64,000 nt of DNA from CAYHGX01 sp964356355 (GTDB lineage Bacteria; Patescibacteriota; Gracilibacteria; UBA1369; LOWO2-01-FULL-3), in contig CAYHGX010000001.1 of assembly GCA_964356355.1 (NCBI GenBank), positions 90,546-154,545 of the forward strand, read 5' to 3'. The notes beneath the pieces were generated by a model. That model was not told the origin of the DNA. It did no database searches and saw only the letters and a list, made by a program, of their open reading frames with translations. Below, one piece after another: positions 25,303-32,800 of this stretch (positions are counted from its first letter, which is position 1; each line of letters begins with the position of its first letter). The position numbers and the translations under genes are program-made.

Positions 25303-25620
25303 CTGTGATTTTTGAAAAGTGGGCGTTCAAGATTTTAGGGATGAAGGTTTTCGTGGAAATTTTTTCCCTGAGGGTTTGACTTCGGGTTCGTTTCTTGGCT
25401 TGTAGAAGAGCTGTCTGCTGATTTCAGCGGATTGGTGCATTCTCGCTGGATAACGATTTTGACAAGAAGGTAATAAGAAGAATTTTTGGGTTTGGTCTGT
25501 TTTGCTGGGGGCTAAGAGATTGTTATGGAAATCGTGGAGACGATTTTGTAGCAGTTTGCTAGACCCCGGCAAATCAACAGCCGGCGGCATGAGCGGGTTA
25601 GGAGCCCGCGTTTCGAAGGA
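25303..25620 (+). ncRNA. Structured leader RNA, copy 1
   Basis: About 320 nt between the promoter and a small GC-rich ORF. It shares ordered blocks with copy 2: TTTAGGGATGAAG (25334-25346), TTTTTCCCTG plus GGTTTGACT (25361-25381), TTGTAGAAGAGCT (25400-25412), CGATTTTGACAAGAAGG (from 25454) and AGACCCCGGC (25561-25570). Stems include AGGGA/TCCCT, CTGCTG/CAGCGG (25415-25430), CCGGC/GCCGG and GCGGG/CCCGC. Loop sequences differ while stems are kept, the sign of a conserved RNA. It could be a riboswitch-like leader or part of a longer functional RNA. I do not recognise the family. Confidence 0.6.
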
Positions 25621-25627
25621 GTTTGCC

Positions 25628-25849
25628 ATGTATGGTAATCGTCTTCCGCTCGCTGTGCGTGTGATCGATGGGGACCGGGTGGTCCCCACCGATATAGTCG
25701 AGGTGCTCGGCCCGGTCCTGGGTGCCGTGGTGGGGGTGGCCATCCGGCCCACGGAGCGCGGCGAGCAGTCCCAAAAGTGGGTCTGCGGTTACGATCCCAC
25801 CAAGGCCTGCTCGGTGGGTCCGAGCTGCCGCGCCGCGCGCCGCGGCTGA
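25628..25849 (+). CDS. GC-rich small ORF of cassette 1, 73 residues
   Basis: ATG at 25628 follows a good Shine-Dalgarno (GAAGGAG, 25615-25621). The 73-residue product starts MYGNRLPLAVRVIDGDRVV, continues with a hydrophobic VEVLGPVLGAVVGVAI, and ends in a Cys/Arg-rich tail (VCGYDPTKACSVGPSC, RAARRG). Codons are strongly G/C-ending, quite unlike the neighbouring chromosomal genes. Cassette 2's protein may be distantly related (V-x-V/L-I/V-D near the N-terminus, VVxxVE, and a C-terminal Cys pair), but this is weak. No known function. A transferred gene or a coding-like part of a structured RNA are both possible. Confidence 0.5.
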   Translation: MYGNRLPLAVRVIDGDRVVPTDIVEVLGPVLGAVVGVAIRPTERGEQSQKWVCGYDPTKACSVGPSCRAARRG

Positions 25850-25943
25850 TTTCCTAGGATCGCTACGATGCCAGGGCCACTCTTCGGCCCATTCGCGGCG
25901 CTGTTAACGTTCCTAGGCCAATCCGCACCACCCCGGCCTCTGC

Positions 25944-26010
25944 AGACCAGCCCCCGGCCGCACTCTCACGAGCGCGCGCCGGGGGCTGGTCTTGCACTTT
26001 TTTCTTTTTA
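25944..26010 (+). terminator. Strong terminator of cassette 1
   Basis: A perfect 15-bp stem, AGACCAGCCCCCGGC / GCCGGGGGCTGGTCT, closed by a GC-rich loop, followed by TGCAC and a T-rich tail (TTTTTTCTTTTT). The ~95 nt between ORF and terminator are GC-rich with a GGGCC/GGCCC hairpin and two TTCCTAGG copies. Confidence 0.9.
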
Positions 26011-26046
26011 CCTTCTTGTGTCTTCTAATTTAGTTGGCTTTCACCA

Positions 26047-26074
26047 TTGACTTTTTCAGTGAATATGCTACAGT
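26047..26074 (+). promoter_or_regulatory. Promoter of small-ORF cassette 2
   Basis: TTGACT (26047-26052), 16-nt spacer, TACAGT (26069-26074), homologous to the cassette 1 promoter at 25269. Confidence 0.7.
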
Positions 26075-26080
26075 CTTCAG

Positions 26081-26404
26081 CTTTAGTTATTTGAAATGCA
26101 GGAAAATGTTTAGGGATGAAGTTCTTAACGCTTGAGGGCGTAGATAAGAGTTTTTCCCTGGAGGTTTGACTCTAGGATCGCATCTGGGTTTGTAAAAGAG
26201 CTATTGGCTGCTTTGGCGGCTGATCGGTGACTTTTCGCCCCCTTCGCGATTTTGACAACAAGGTGATAGAAAATTTTTAAATTGGTCTTGGCTGATTGCA
26301 GGGGTTTACGAGTTTCTTAGATGATCGTTTTATGGGCGATTTATAAGAGACTGTTAGACCCCGGCAATTGACAGCCGGAGGCGAGTGCGGGCGTAGGCCC
26401 GCGG
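26081..26404 (+). ncRNA. Structured leader RNA, copy 2
   Basis: The same block order as copy 1: TTTAGGGATGAAG (26109-26121), TTTTTCCCTG plus GGTTTGACT (26151-26171), TTGTAAAAGAGCT (26190-26202), CGATTTTGACAACAAGG (from 26247), AGACCCCGGC (26356-26365). Stems are kept with different bases: ACGC/GCGT replaces TTTTC/GAAA in the first loop, and GCTGC/GCGGC replaces CTGCTG/CAGCGG. The last helices CCGGC/GCCGG and GCGGGC/GCCCGC come just before the small ORF; the final stem overlaps the GCGGAG that could serve as ribosome-binding site. Confidence 0.6.
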
Positions 26405-26414
26405 AGATGTGCAG

Positions 26415-26603
26415 ATGAAGGTTGCTCTTGTGGACTTCCGTGGTCAGGTGGTCGCGGTCGTGGAGTTCGTGATGATTCCGATGGGGCTGAGCGAGCCTCT
26501 GCGTGAGCGAGAAGGGCGCGATGTGCGGCCCGAGCCGCTGTGCGTGAATCCTCGTTGCCCGATCCATGGCGCCCGCAGTCAGCGGCCCGACAGCCACAAC
26601 TGA
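26415..26603 (+). CDS. GC-rich small ORF of cassette 2, 62 residues
   Basis: ATG at 26415 is preferred (GCGGAG 8 nt upstream); an in-frame GTG two codons earlier is also possible. The product starts MKVALVDFRGQVVAVVEFVM, is charged in the middle (LREREGRDVRPEP) and ends with a Cys pair (LCVNPRCPIHG) and a polar tail. Codon use is G/C-ending as in cassette 1. No family recognised. The -35 to start-codon distance nearly equals that of cassette 1. Confidence 0.5.
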   Translation: MKVALVDFRGQVVAVVEFVMIPMGLSEPLREREGRDVRPEPLCVNPRCPIHGARSQRPDSHN

Positions 26604-26608
26604 TCGTC

Positions 26609-26640
26609 TCGCGCCCGCGGCTTCACAGCCGCGGGCGCGA
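26609..26640 (+). terminator. Terminator-like hairpin of cassette 2
   Basis: A perfect 14-bp GC-rich stem, TCGCGCCCGCGGCT / AGCCGCGGGCGCGA, with a 4-nt loop (TCAC), 5 nt after the ORF stop. The T-rich stretch (CTTCTTCTTTTC) begins about 10 nt later, so termination may be partial. Confidence 0.75.
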
Positions 26641-26737
26641 TGAAGTGATCTTCTTCTTTTCTACTTCCGTTTCGAAAATCCCGGGGTTTTCTCGGGTGGT
26701 GTGCGGTCGGCCGACGACTGCGATCATGGAGTGTGAC

Positions 26738-26983
26738 ATGGATTTCCGGAACTTGGAGCTGATGTTTGGAGCGATGAATGGCTTCGGGCGCGGCATGCTT
26801 GCCCATGCGGCGGAGCTCCGTATGGCCCGGGAGCGCGCGCTGGCGCGCGTCCCCGGCGCGGGCTTCGGGCCGAGTCTGCCGAGCGCGCGCCCGGCCGCCG
26901 ACCGTCCGGTGCCGCCCTGCAACGCGTGGCAGCTGACCGCCCAGTCCTGGGCCGGTCAGCGCCACAGCATGAGCTGCCTCTGA
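26738..26983 (+). CDS. GC-rich small ORF of cassette 3, 81 residues
   Basis: ATG at 26738 has GGAG (26728-26731) 6 nt upstream; an in-frame ATG four codons earlier is less well placed. The product starts MDFRNLELMFGAMNGFGRGM, has an Arg/Ala-rich helix (AELRMARERALARV), a Pro/Ala-rich middle and ends with two Cys (PCNAWQLTAQ, then SMSCL). Codons are G/C-ending like cassettes 1-2. No copy of the structured leader precedes it; it may be transcribed by read-through of the hairpin at 26609. Function unknown. Confidence 0.45.
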   Translation: MDFRNLELMFGAMNGFGRGMLAHAAELRMARERALARVPGAGFGPSLPSARPAADRPVPPCNAWQLTAQSWAGQRHSMSCL

Positions 26984-27001
26984 GGCGGCTCACCCCGGCC
27001 A

Positions 27002-27073
27002 AAGGGGCGGCGGAATGAGGTTCGGGTTTCAAAGCCCCCTCGTCTCCGCCGCCCCTTAGGCATTTTCTTTTTC
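27002..27073 (+). terminator. Strong terminator closing the GC-rich island
   Basis: A 13-bp stem, AAGGGGCGGCGGA / TCCGCCGCCCCTT (27002-27014 with 27045-27057), with an inner GAGG/CCTC, followed by a T-rich tail (CATTTTCTTTTTC). Past this point the sequence returns to normal chromosomal composition. Confidence 0.88.
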
Positions 27074-27125
27074 TATCACTTTGTTGTTTTCTCTTTTGAT
27101 GGGTTGTTCTCTTGGTGGCTTGGCC

Positions 27126-27154
27126 TTGTGTTTTGGGCTGTTTTTTGGTAGAAT
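27126..27154 (+). promoter_or_regulatory. Promoter of the VirB4-like gene
   Basis: TTGTGT (27126-27131), 17-nt spacer, TAGAAT (27149-27154), 36 nt upstream of the ATG. Confidence 0.5.
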
Positions 27155-27190
27155 AATGAGATTTAAAAGACAAAAACAAAGACCAAAACT

Positions 27191-29452
27191 ATGGCTAATG
27201 TATTTACAGACGATAAGGCGAAGAGTGATTCTGTGGCCGCTGGGGCTCCGAGTTGGCTTAAAGATGCCGATGTGATGGTGCCTGGAGCGGGAATTGCTGA
27301 TGTGGCGCCTGCGGTTGCTCCTTCAAAGGACTATGAGGGTTCTTTGCCTCAGTTTCACGATGAAAAACCTACCGCAACTCAGTTGGGAGTTGATCCTGCC
27401 TCTTGGGTAGTGATTGAAAGTGCTGATAAACAGGCGGCGGAGAAAATGATGGCTGCGGGTCTTGATCCTAAAACTGGAAGGTTAATGGCGGCTTCGCAGG
27501 CTGTTGTTGAGGGAGATGATACTGGAGAAAAAAAGCTAGTAGTTGAGGGAAACAAGGATAAAGATGGAGTACTTGGTACTTTGAAAAAATTATTTAGTTT
27601 TGGTGTGAAAAGGCCTCAGGTAGAGGGAGTGGCTGGAGCTGCGGTTCCGGTGGCTACTAAAATTGATCCTTCTGGGAAATTGACGGTTGATGAGAAGAAG
27701 AAATTTATGGAGGCTGAGAAAATCTATCAGGAGGGCTTGGCGGCGATTAAAGATTTGATTGCGCCGGCTTCCATGGAGATTCAGTATGATAAATTGCGAG
27801 TAGATGGCATGTATTGCCAATCATTTTATGTATTTGCTTATCCTCGTTATTTGGATGCTAACTGGCTCTCTCCGGTGATCAATTTCGACGTAACAATGGA
27901 TATAAGCCAATTTATCTATCCGATCAACTCGGGAGATATTATGAAGATTCTGCGCAAGAAAGTTGCACAGATGCAGTCGAGTATGCGTATGAATGCGGAA
28001 AAAGGGCATGTGCGTGATCCAGCTATTGAGACGGCTTTGGAAGATGCTGAGTCTTTGCGAACAGATATTCAGCGCGGACAGGAGAAGTTTTTCCAATTTG
28101 CACTCTATTTTACGGTTTACGCTACCAGTGAAAAGAAGCTGGAGAAGGTGGCGAAGCAGCTTGAGAGCCTTTTGGCAGGTAAATTGGTGCTTACAAAACG
28201 TGCGCAGCTACAGGCTGAACATGGTTTTAATTCTTCGATTCCGATTTGTTTGGATCAACTTTATACGATTCGAAATATGAATACTGGGCCGCTTTCAAGT
28301 ACATTTCCGTTTACCTCTTCAGATCTTACCTCTGATAAGGGTATTTTGTATGGAATTAACCGTCACAATGACAGCTTGATTATATTTGATCGGTTTGCCC
28401 TGGAGAATGCTAATAGTGTGGTGTTTGCCAAGTCCGGTGCGGGTAAGTCTTATGCCGTGAAGTTGGAGATTTTGCGTCAGATGATGATGGGTACCGACGT
28501 GATCGTGATCGATCCGGAAAATGAGTATGAGGCGCTGGCCAATACGGTTGGTGGCTCTTATTTAAGGCTTAGTTTGAACAGTGATCGTAGAATTAATCCT
28601 TTTGATTTGCCGCGGCCGATTGAGGGTGATGATAACAAGCCTGGCGATTTATTGCGCTCTGGAATTATTAATTTGCATGGTTTGATGAACTTGATGCTGG
28701 GTAAGCTTACACCTGAAGAGGAGAGCATCCTGGATCGGGCTTTGATTGATGTGTATGCGCTAAAAGGCATTACAATGGAGACCGTGGATCCTTCGGTTTT
28801 TGAGCCCCCGACGATGGAGGATTTATACCAGATCTTGAGCTCCTTGGAGGGGGCGACTGGGCTAACTCAAAGGCTTTCTAAATATACTACAGGTTCTTAT
28901 TCCGGAATTTTCAATAAGCCTACTAATGTGGATCTCTCAACCGGCATGATGGTGTTCTGTATTCGTGACCTTGAGGACGCACTTCGGCCGATTGCGATGT
29001 ATATTATTTTGAACTATATCTGGAATAGCGTTCGCAGCGAGCTCAAGAAGAGAATTCTGGTTATAGATGAGGCCTGGACGATGATGCAGCATGAGGATAG
29101 TGCAAAATTTTTGAACGGACTAGTGAAGAGAGCAAGAAAATATTACCTGGGAGTGTCAACAATTACTCAGGACGTGGAAGATTTCTTAAAGAGTGAGTAT
29201 GGTAAGCCAATTATTACCAACTCCTCGATGCAGTTGCTTTTGAAACAGTCGCCTTCAGCTGTGGAGATGCTGGGGCATATTTTCAATCTTACCGATGGGG
29301 AGAAGTATGTGCTCCTTAATAGTGGTGTGGGGCAGGGCCTATTCTTTGCCGGCCAGAAGCACGTGGCAGTGCAGGTGATTGCCTCATTTACTGAGAATAA
29401 AATAGTGACTACGAACCCTGAAGAGGTGATTAAGGCCAGGGAGCAGGCTTAA
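27191..29452 (+). CDS. VirB4/TraC-type secretion ATPase
   Basis: VirB4-family ATPases power type IV secretion and related DNA or protein transfer machines at the inner membrane. The 753-residue protein has a variable N-terminal third (~1-190, low complexity, acidic), then a VirB4 N-domain (~190-390). The ATPase follows, with Walker A FAKSGAGKSYAVK (~412-424), VIDPENEYEAL, INPFDLPRP, Walker B RILVIDEAWTMMQ (~620) and VSTITQDVEDF, ending with the NSSMQLLLKQSPSAVEML region typical of TraC/VirB4. No other T4SS gene lies beside it; only a 74-residue membrane protein follows. CPR genomes often carry such isolated homologues. The role (pilus-like system, DNA uptake, secretion) is open. Confidence 0.9.
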   Translation: MANVFTDDKAKSDSVAAGAPSWLKDADVMVPGAGIADVAPAVAPSKDYEGSLPQFHDEKPTATQLGVDPASWVVIESADKQAAEKMMAAGLDPKTGRLMAASQAVVEGDDTGEKKLVVEGNKDKDGVLGTLKKLFSFGVKRPQVEGVAGAAVPVATKIDPSGKLTVDEKKKFMEAEKIYQEGLAAIKDLIAPASMEIQYDKLRVDGMYCQSFYVFAYPRYLDANWLSPVINFDVTMDISQFIYPINSGDIMKILRKKVAQMQSSMRMNAEKGHVRDPAIETALEDAESLRTDIQRGQEKFFQFALYFTVYATSEKKLEKVAKQLESLLAGKLVLTKRAQLQAEHGFNSSIPICLDQLYTIRNMNTGPLSSTFPFTSSDLTSDKGILYGINRHNDSLIIFDRFALENANSVVFAKSGAGKSYAVKLEILRQMMMGTDVIVIDPENEYEALANTVGGSYLRLSLNSDRRINPFDLPRPIEGDDNKPGDLLRSGIINLHGLMNLMLGKLTPEEESILDRALIDVYALKGITMETVDPSVFEPPTMEDLYQILSSLEGATGLTQRLSKYTTGSYSGIFNKPTNVDLSTGMMVFCIRDLEDALRPIAMYIILNYIWNSVRSELKKRILVIDEAWTMMQHEDSAKFLNGLVKRARKYYLGVSTITQDVEDFLKSEYGKPIITNSSMQLLLKQSPSAVEMLGHIFNLTDGEKYVLLNSGVGQGLFFAGQKHVAVQVIASFTENKIVTTNPEEVIKAREQA

Positions 29453-29480
29453 GCCTTTCAGTATTAGCCTTTCTTGCCCC

Positions 29481-29509
29481 TTGTTATTTTCTGGGAATTA
29501 TTGTATAAT
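29481..29509 (+). promoter_or_regulatory. Promoter of the 74-residue membrane protein gene
   Basis: TTGTTA (29481-29486), 17-nt spacer, perfect TATAAT (29504-29509), 31 nt before the ATG. Confidence 0.7.
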
Positions 29510-29540
29510 GTAGTTAAATACATTTTTAACAAAAACAAAA

Positions 29541-29765
29541 ATGAATACAAAAGTACACAGTTATGCAAATGTGCATCCAATGGTGGTGTTTTGGATCGGC
29601 TTGCTAACAGGTGCTATCATCGTTGGTTTATCGTTCTTTTATAGAACACTAGTACCGGCTGATTACAATTCTTCACTGTTTAGTTATCCAACTTACAGTA
29701 CAAACTTGAAGACAAGTCTTAGTCCTACTTATAGTCCAATTTCAATTACTCAGCCAATGGGCTAA
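29541..29765 (+). CDS. Small single-pass membrane protein, 74 residues
   Basis: It starts MNTKVHSYANVHPMVVFWIG. One TM helix (MVVFWIGLLTGAIIVGLSFFY, about residues 14-34) is followed by an extracytoplasmic Ser/Thr/Tyr/Pro-rich tail (YPTYSTNLKTSLSPTYSPIS). It has its own strong promoter and terminator. The tail resembles O-glycosylated or surface-exposed linkers. Function unknown; a link to the VirB4-like ATPase upstream is only positional. Confidence 0.75.
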   Translation: MNTKVHSYANVHPMVVFWIGLLTGAIIVGLSFFYRTLVPADYNSSLFSYPTYSTNLKTSLSPTYSPISITQPMG

Positions 29766-29790
29766 AGGTGTGGATTAAATTGTATCGTAG

Positions 29791-29824
29791 AAGAGTGAGT
29801 AGTTAAGGCTATTCACTCTTTTTA
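29791..29824. terminator. Terminator between convergent genes
   Basis: AAGAGTGA / TCACTCTT, 8-bp stem with 14-nt loop, followed by TTTTT. It lies between the 74-residue gene and the stop of the 1490-residue gene; the flanking A/T runs could serve both directions. Confidence 0.75.
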
Positions 29825-32800
29825 TGCTGGGAAGTGACGTGAGCTGATTGTAGCTGTCAACATTGCTTCGAGTTCATCCGGGTCTGCCAATTTTTTTAAT
29901 TTAGCCTTGAGTATATTTCTCTTAACTGTTTTTCCGTTTTCTGTGGTTTCTGCTTCTATTAGTCTATCAAATTCTGTGGCTATTTCTGCCCGTTTTTCCC
30001 TGAATAATTCAATTAATGAGCGGAATCCTTCGAATTTTCTTTCAACTTGGCCGGAGTTGTCTACATGTCTAAAGTTTTCATCTTGAATTCTGGTGATTCC
30101 ACGTGTAATTGATATGTTTGTTAGGGCGGGGAAGCTTGTCAGATAGTATCCAGGTTTTTCTGAGTCTTTTAATTCGGGGATTAGAGTACCTTGGAGATCC
30201 TGATCTGTAATATTTAGTGTTTCGATGAATTCCAAGATCATGGCAATGCTTGGTAGGATATAGTAGCTGAATTCACCTGAAGGGTCTTTGGTAAAGTATC
30301 CTTCCATCTTAGGGGTGTTGAAATAGGCGAAATCTTCCAGGGCATCTTTTAGGTATGGTATCATTTCATCTTTGATACGCTTAAATTCTTTAGCTCTATT
30401 TGGATTTGCGCTGGCTGTAATTAGCTCCTGATTGTAGGTTTGCACAAGTAGGCTTACTGCTCTAATTCTTCCAAAATGTAAAAGTAGATGGTATTTATCG
30501 TTTGGGTCTACGTTTTTAATAAGTGGAAAGCCTTCTTCATTGCAGGTAGTGATTGCTTGTGAAATTTTTTGTCTATTGAAAGCATTTGTAGGTAGTGGTT
30601 CTGTTTCTGCGGTATTTGTTTCGTCGGGATATTTTGTTTTGCTGGTTGCCATCATTAAAAGTGCTAACATTTTTTGGTAGGCAAAGCGTGCAGCTTGGCG
30701 CGATAGTCCAATCTGATTGCTAATTCTCCAGTTTTCGCCGTAGCCTATTGCAGCTCTTTCATATTCTCCGCAATAGTCGTAGGTTTGGGCCAATAATTCC
30801 AGGAATGCTACGTCATCGATGGGGTCGAAAATTAGTGGATTGGTTTCTCGGGCTTGTCTTATTGCATCTAATTCGTGACGTAAATTAATGAGAATTTTAG
30901 TTTCTTTTTGATTGAATAATGAGGGATCTACGGCGCCATCATCATCTATACTTTGGCGGGTTTTTGGTTTACGAACAGTGCATTCGAATAGATATCTTTG
31001 ATATAGCAATTTAATTTTGGCGTAGGTTTTTGGATCTGATTTGGCTATTTCCTGTATTTCAGGTTTTTCTAGCGAATATTTTTGAAGCCATCCTTCAAGG
31101 GCGGCTACGATATTTGATATGTTACTTACTTCATCTCCGTGATCGCAGGCTCGAGCCTCATGTTGCATTTCAATTGTGAGTAGGTCTCCAGGGGTGTAAT
31201 TTCCACGACTATCTTGGATTTTTTTGAAATATGAGTTCATCTTGACTCTTTTTTCTGCGTTTCGAATTTGAGATTCTTCCATTGAGGCCATGCGGAAGCC
31301 CATTTTGTAGGCTTCTAAAAGTTTTGGGTTTTCTGGATCTTGGGTATTGGTGCAGATTGCTTCCAATGTGTCGATTGCAGCGTGGACTCTTGCGAATTGA
31401 CCGAGATTGGCTCCGCTTTCGATGTAGGTGAGGAGTGCGGATTTGATCAATATAATCATTTCTTCGGTGGTGGACTGTTCTTCTTCTGATTTTCCTGAAA
31501 GTACGATGGGGTGCTCTTGTAGTTCTTGGATTAATTTTGCAGCTGCGGTTTTGGCTTTTGGATCTAGATTGCAAAGAATGGCTGAGGCGTGTGCTAATCC
31601 TTTGGCATATTGTCTGCCTTCGTGGTCTTTTTCTAGTACGGTAGTTGCTTTTCTTGTGTAGGCAGCCCAAACTTTGCGGTGAGCTTTGTTTCTGAGGGTT
31701 GAGGTTTCGGTTGCGGCTTGGAGCCAGCTGAATTTTACTTCATCTGGAACATTTGAGTCGGCCGATATTCTGCCATAGTGTTTGAAAACTAGTTTCTGTT
31801 TTTCTTGAGGAGGGATTGAGTCCTTGATGGCTTCGCCAATTGTTTCATTTGAAAGTTCATAGGCTGTGGTGATGCCATTGTTATCTACGATTTTAGTGAG
31901 GTAGTCTTGTTTTATTAGTAGATCTATTATTGCAATGGCCTCTCCGCCGATTTTTCCTGTTTCTTCGGCAGTGATCTCGAGTAATCTTCTTACGGTAAAT
32001 GGGGTGCCGGTCATGGCAACTAATCGAAGAATAGAGAGGATTTTTGGTTCAAGTTTTATGATTCTGTTTCTTTCATGTTGGATTAGATCTTCTTGGTTGT
32101 TGATTTTTTGAAGTTCCTCGAGTGCTGCGTTGGTAAGTCCAATTTCATTTTCTCCGTAGGTGAGAAACTTATCTGGATTTCTTAAGAGAATGTTTATTAA
32201 GCTGGTGAATCCCCATGGAGTTTGGATTTTATTTGCTAGCATTAGGTGCCAATCGTTGGTAAAGGTTTTTCTTTCGCCGGTTGTGCTATTTAGACACTTT
32301 TCTTCTGGAAGTGAGTAGAAAACGTAGTCTGCGGCAGTTTGTGGATCTTGTAAATTGAGTTTTGGCGTGCCGGTTTTTTCATCTTGGAGCCAAATTGTTT
32401 TGACAGCTTTGGGACCAAAGGAAGATCCAAGATTGGCTTCCATGGCGGTTTGTTTTGTAGATTTAAATCTATCTTCTGGCCTCATGGTGGCAATGATGCG
32501 GCATTGGGTTTCTCTTAGTACTGTTTCCATGATTTTCATGATGTGTTCATCGGAGTGGGCGTCGATGTGGTGCATATCATCTAGGACGATGGGGAAAGAA
32601 CCAAAAATTTGTTCAAATGCACTGATGGCACCGATGATCTTTGATACTAATTCATGAGGTTTTGTTTGTGCTAAGTGTAGTCTTTCTCCGGGAGAAAGGC
32701 TGCATATTTGCTGTAGCGGAGCGAGCAGTGCTTTATATTGATCTGCTTTTGCAAGGTCCTTTATTTTACTTTTTGCAAAGGCATCGAGCTGTTCAATAAT

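Noticed and set aside
25327..25752. Minus-strand 141-residue frame across leader copy 1
   Set aside because: It runs against a promoter, conserved RNA blocks and a Shine-Dalgarno on the + strand; composition is of a shadow frame.
26579..26965. Minus-strand frames through the GC-rich island (three overlapping)
   Set aside because: GC-rich DNA has few stops, so long shadow frames are expected; no ribosome-binding sites or terminators fit them.
25250..27073. The GC-rich island as contamination or vector
   Set aside because: The leaders are A+T-rich like the host, promoters match host style, and the island joins smoothly to gyrA and the virB4-like gene. Read mapping should still confirm it.
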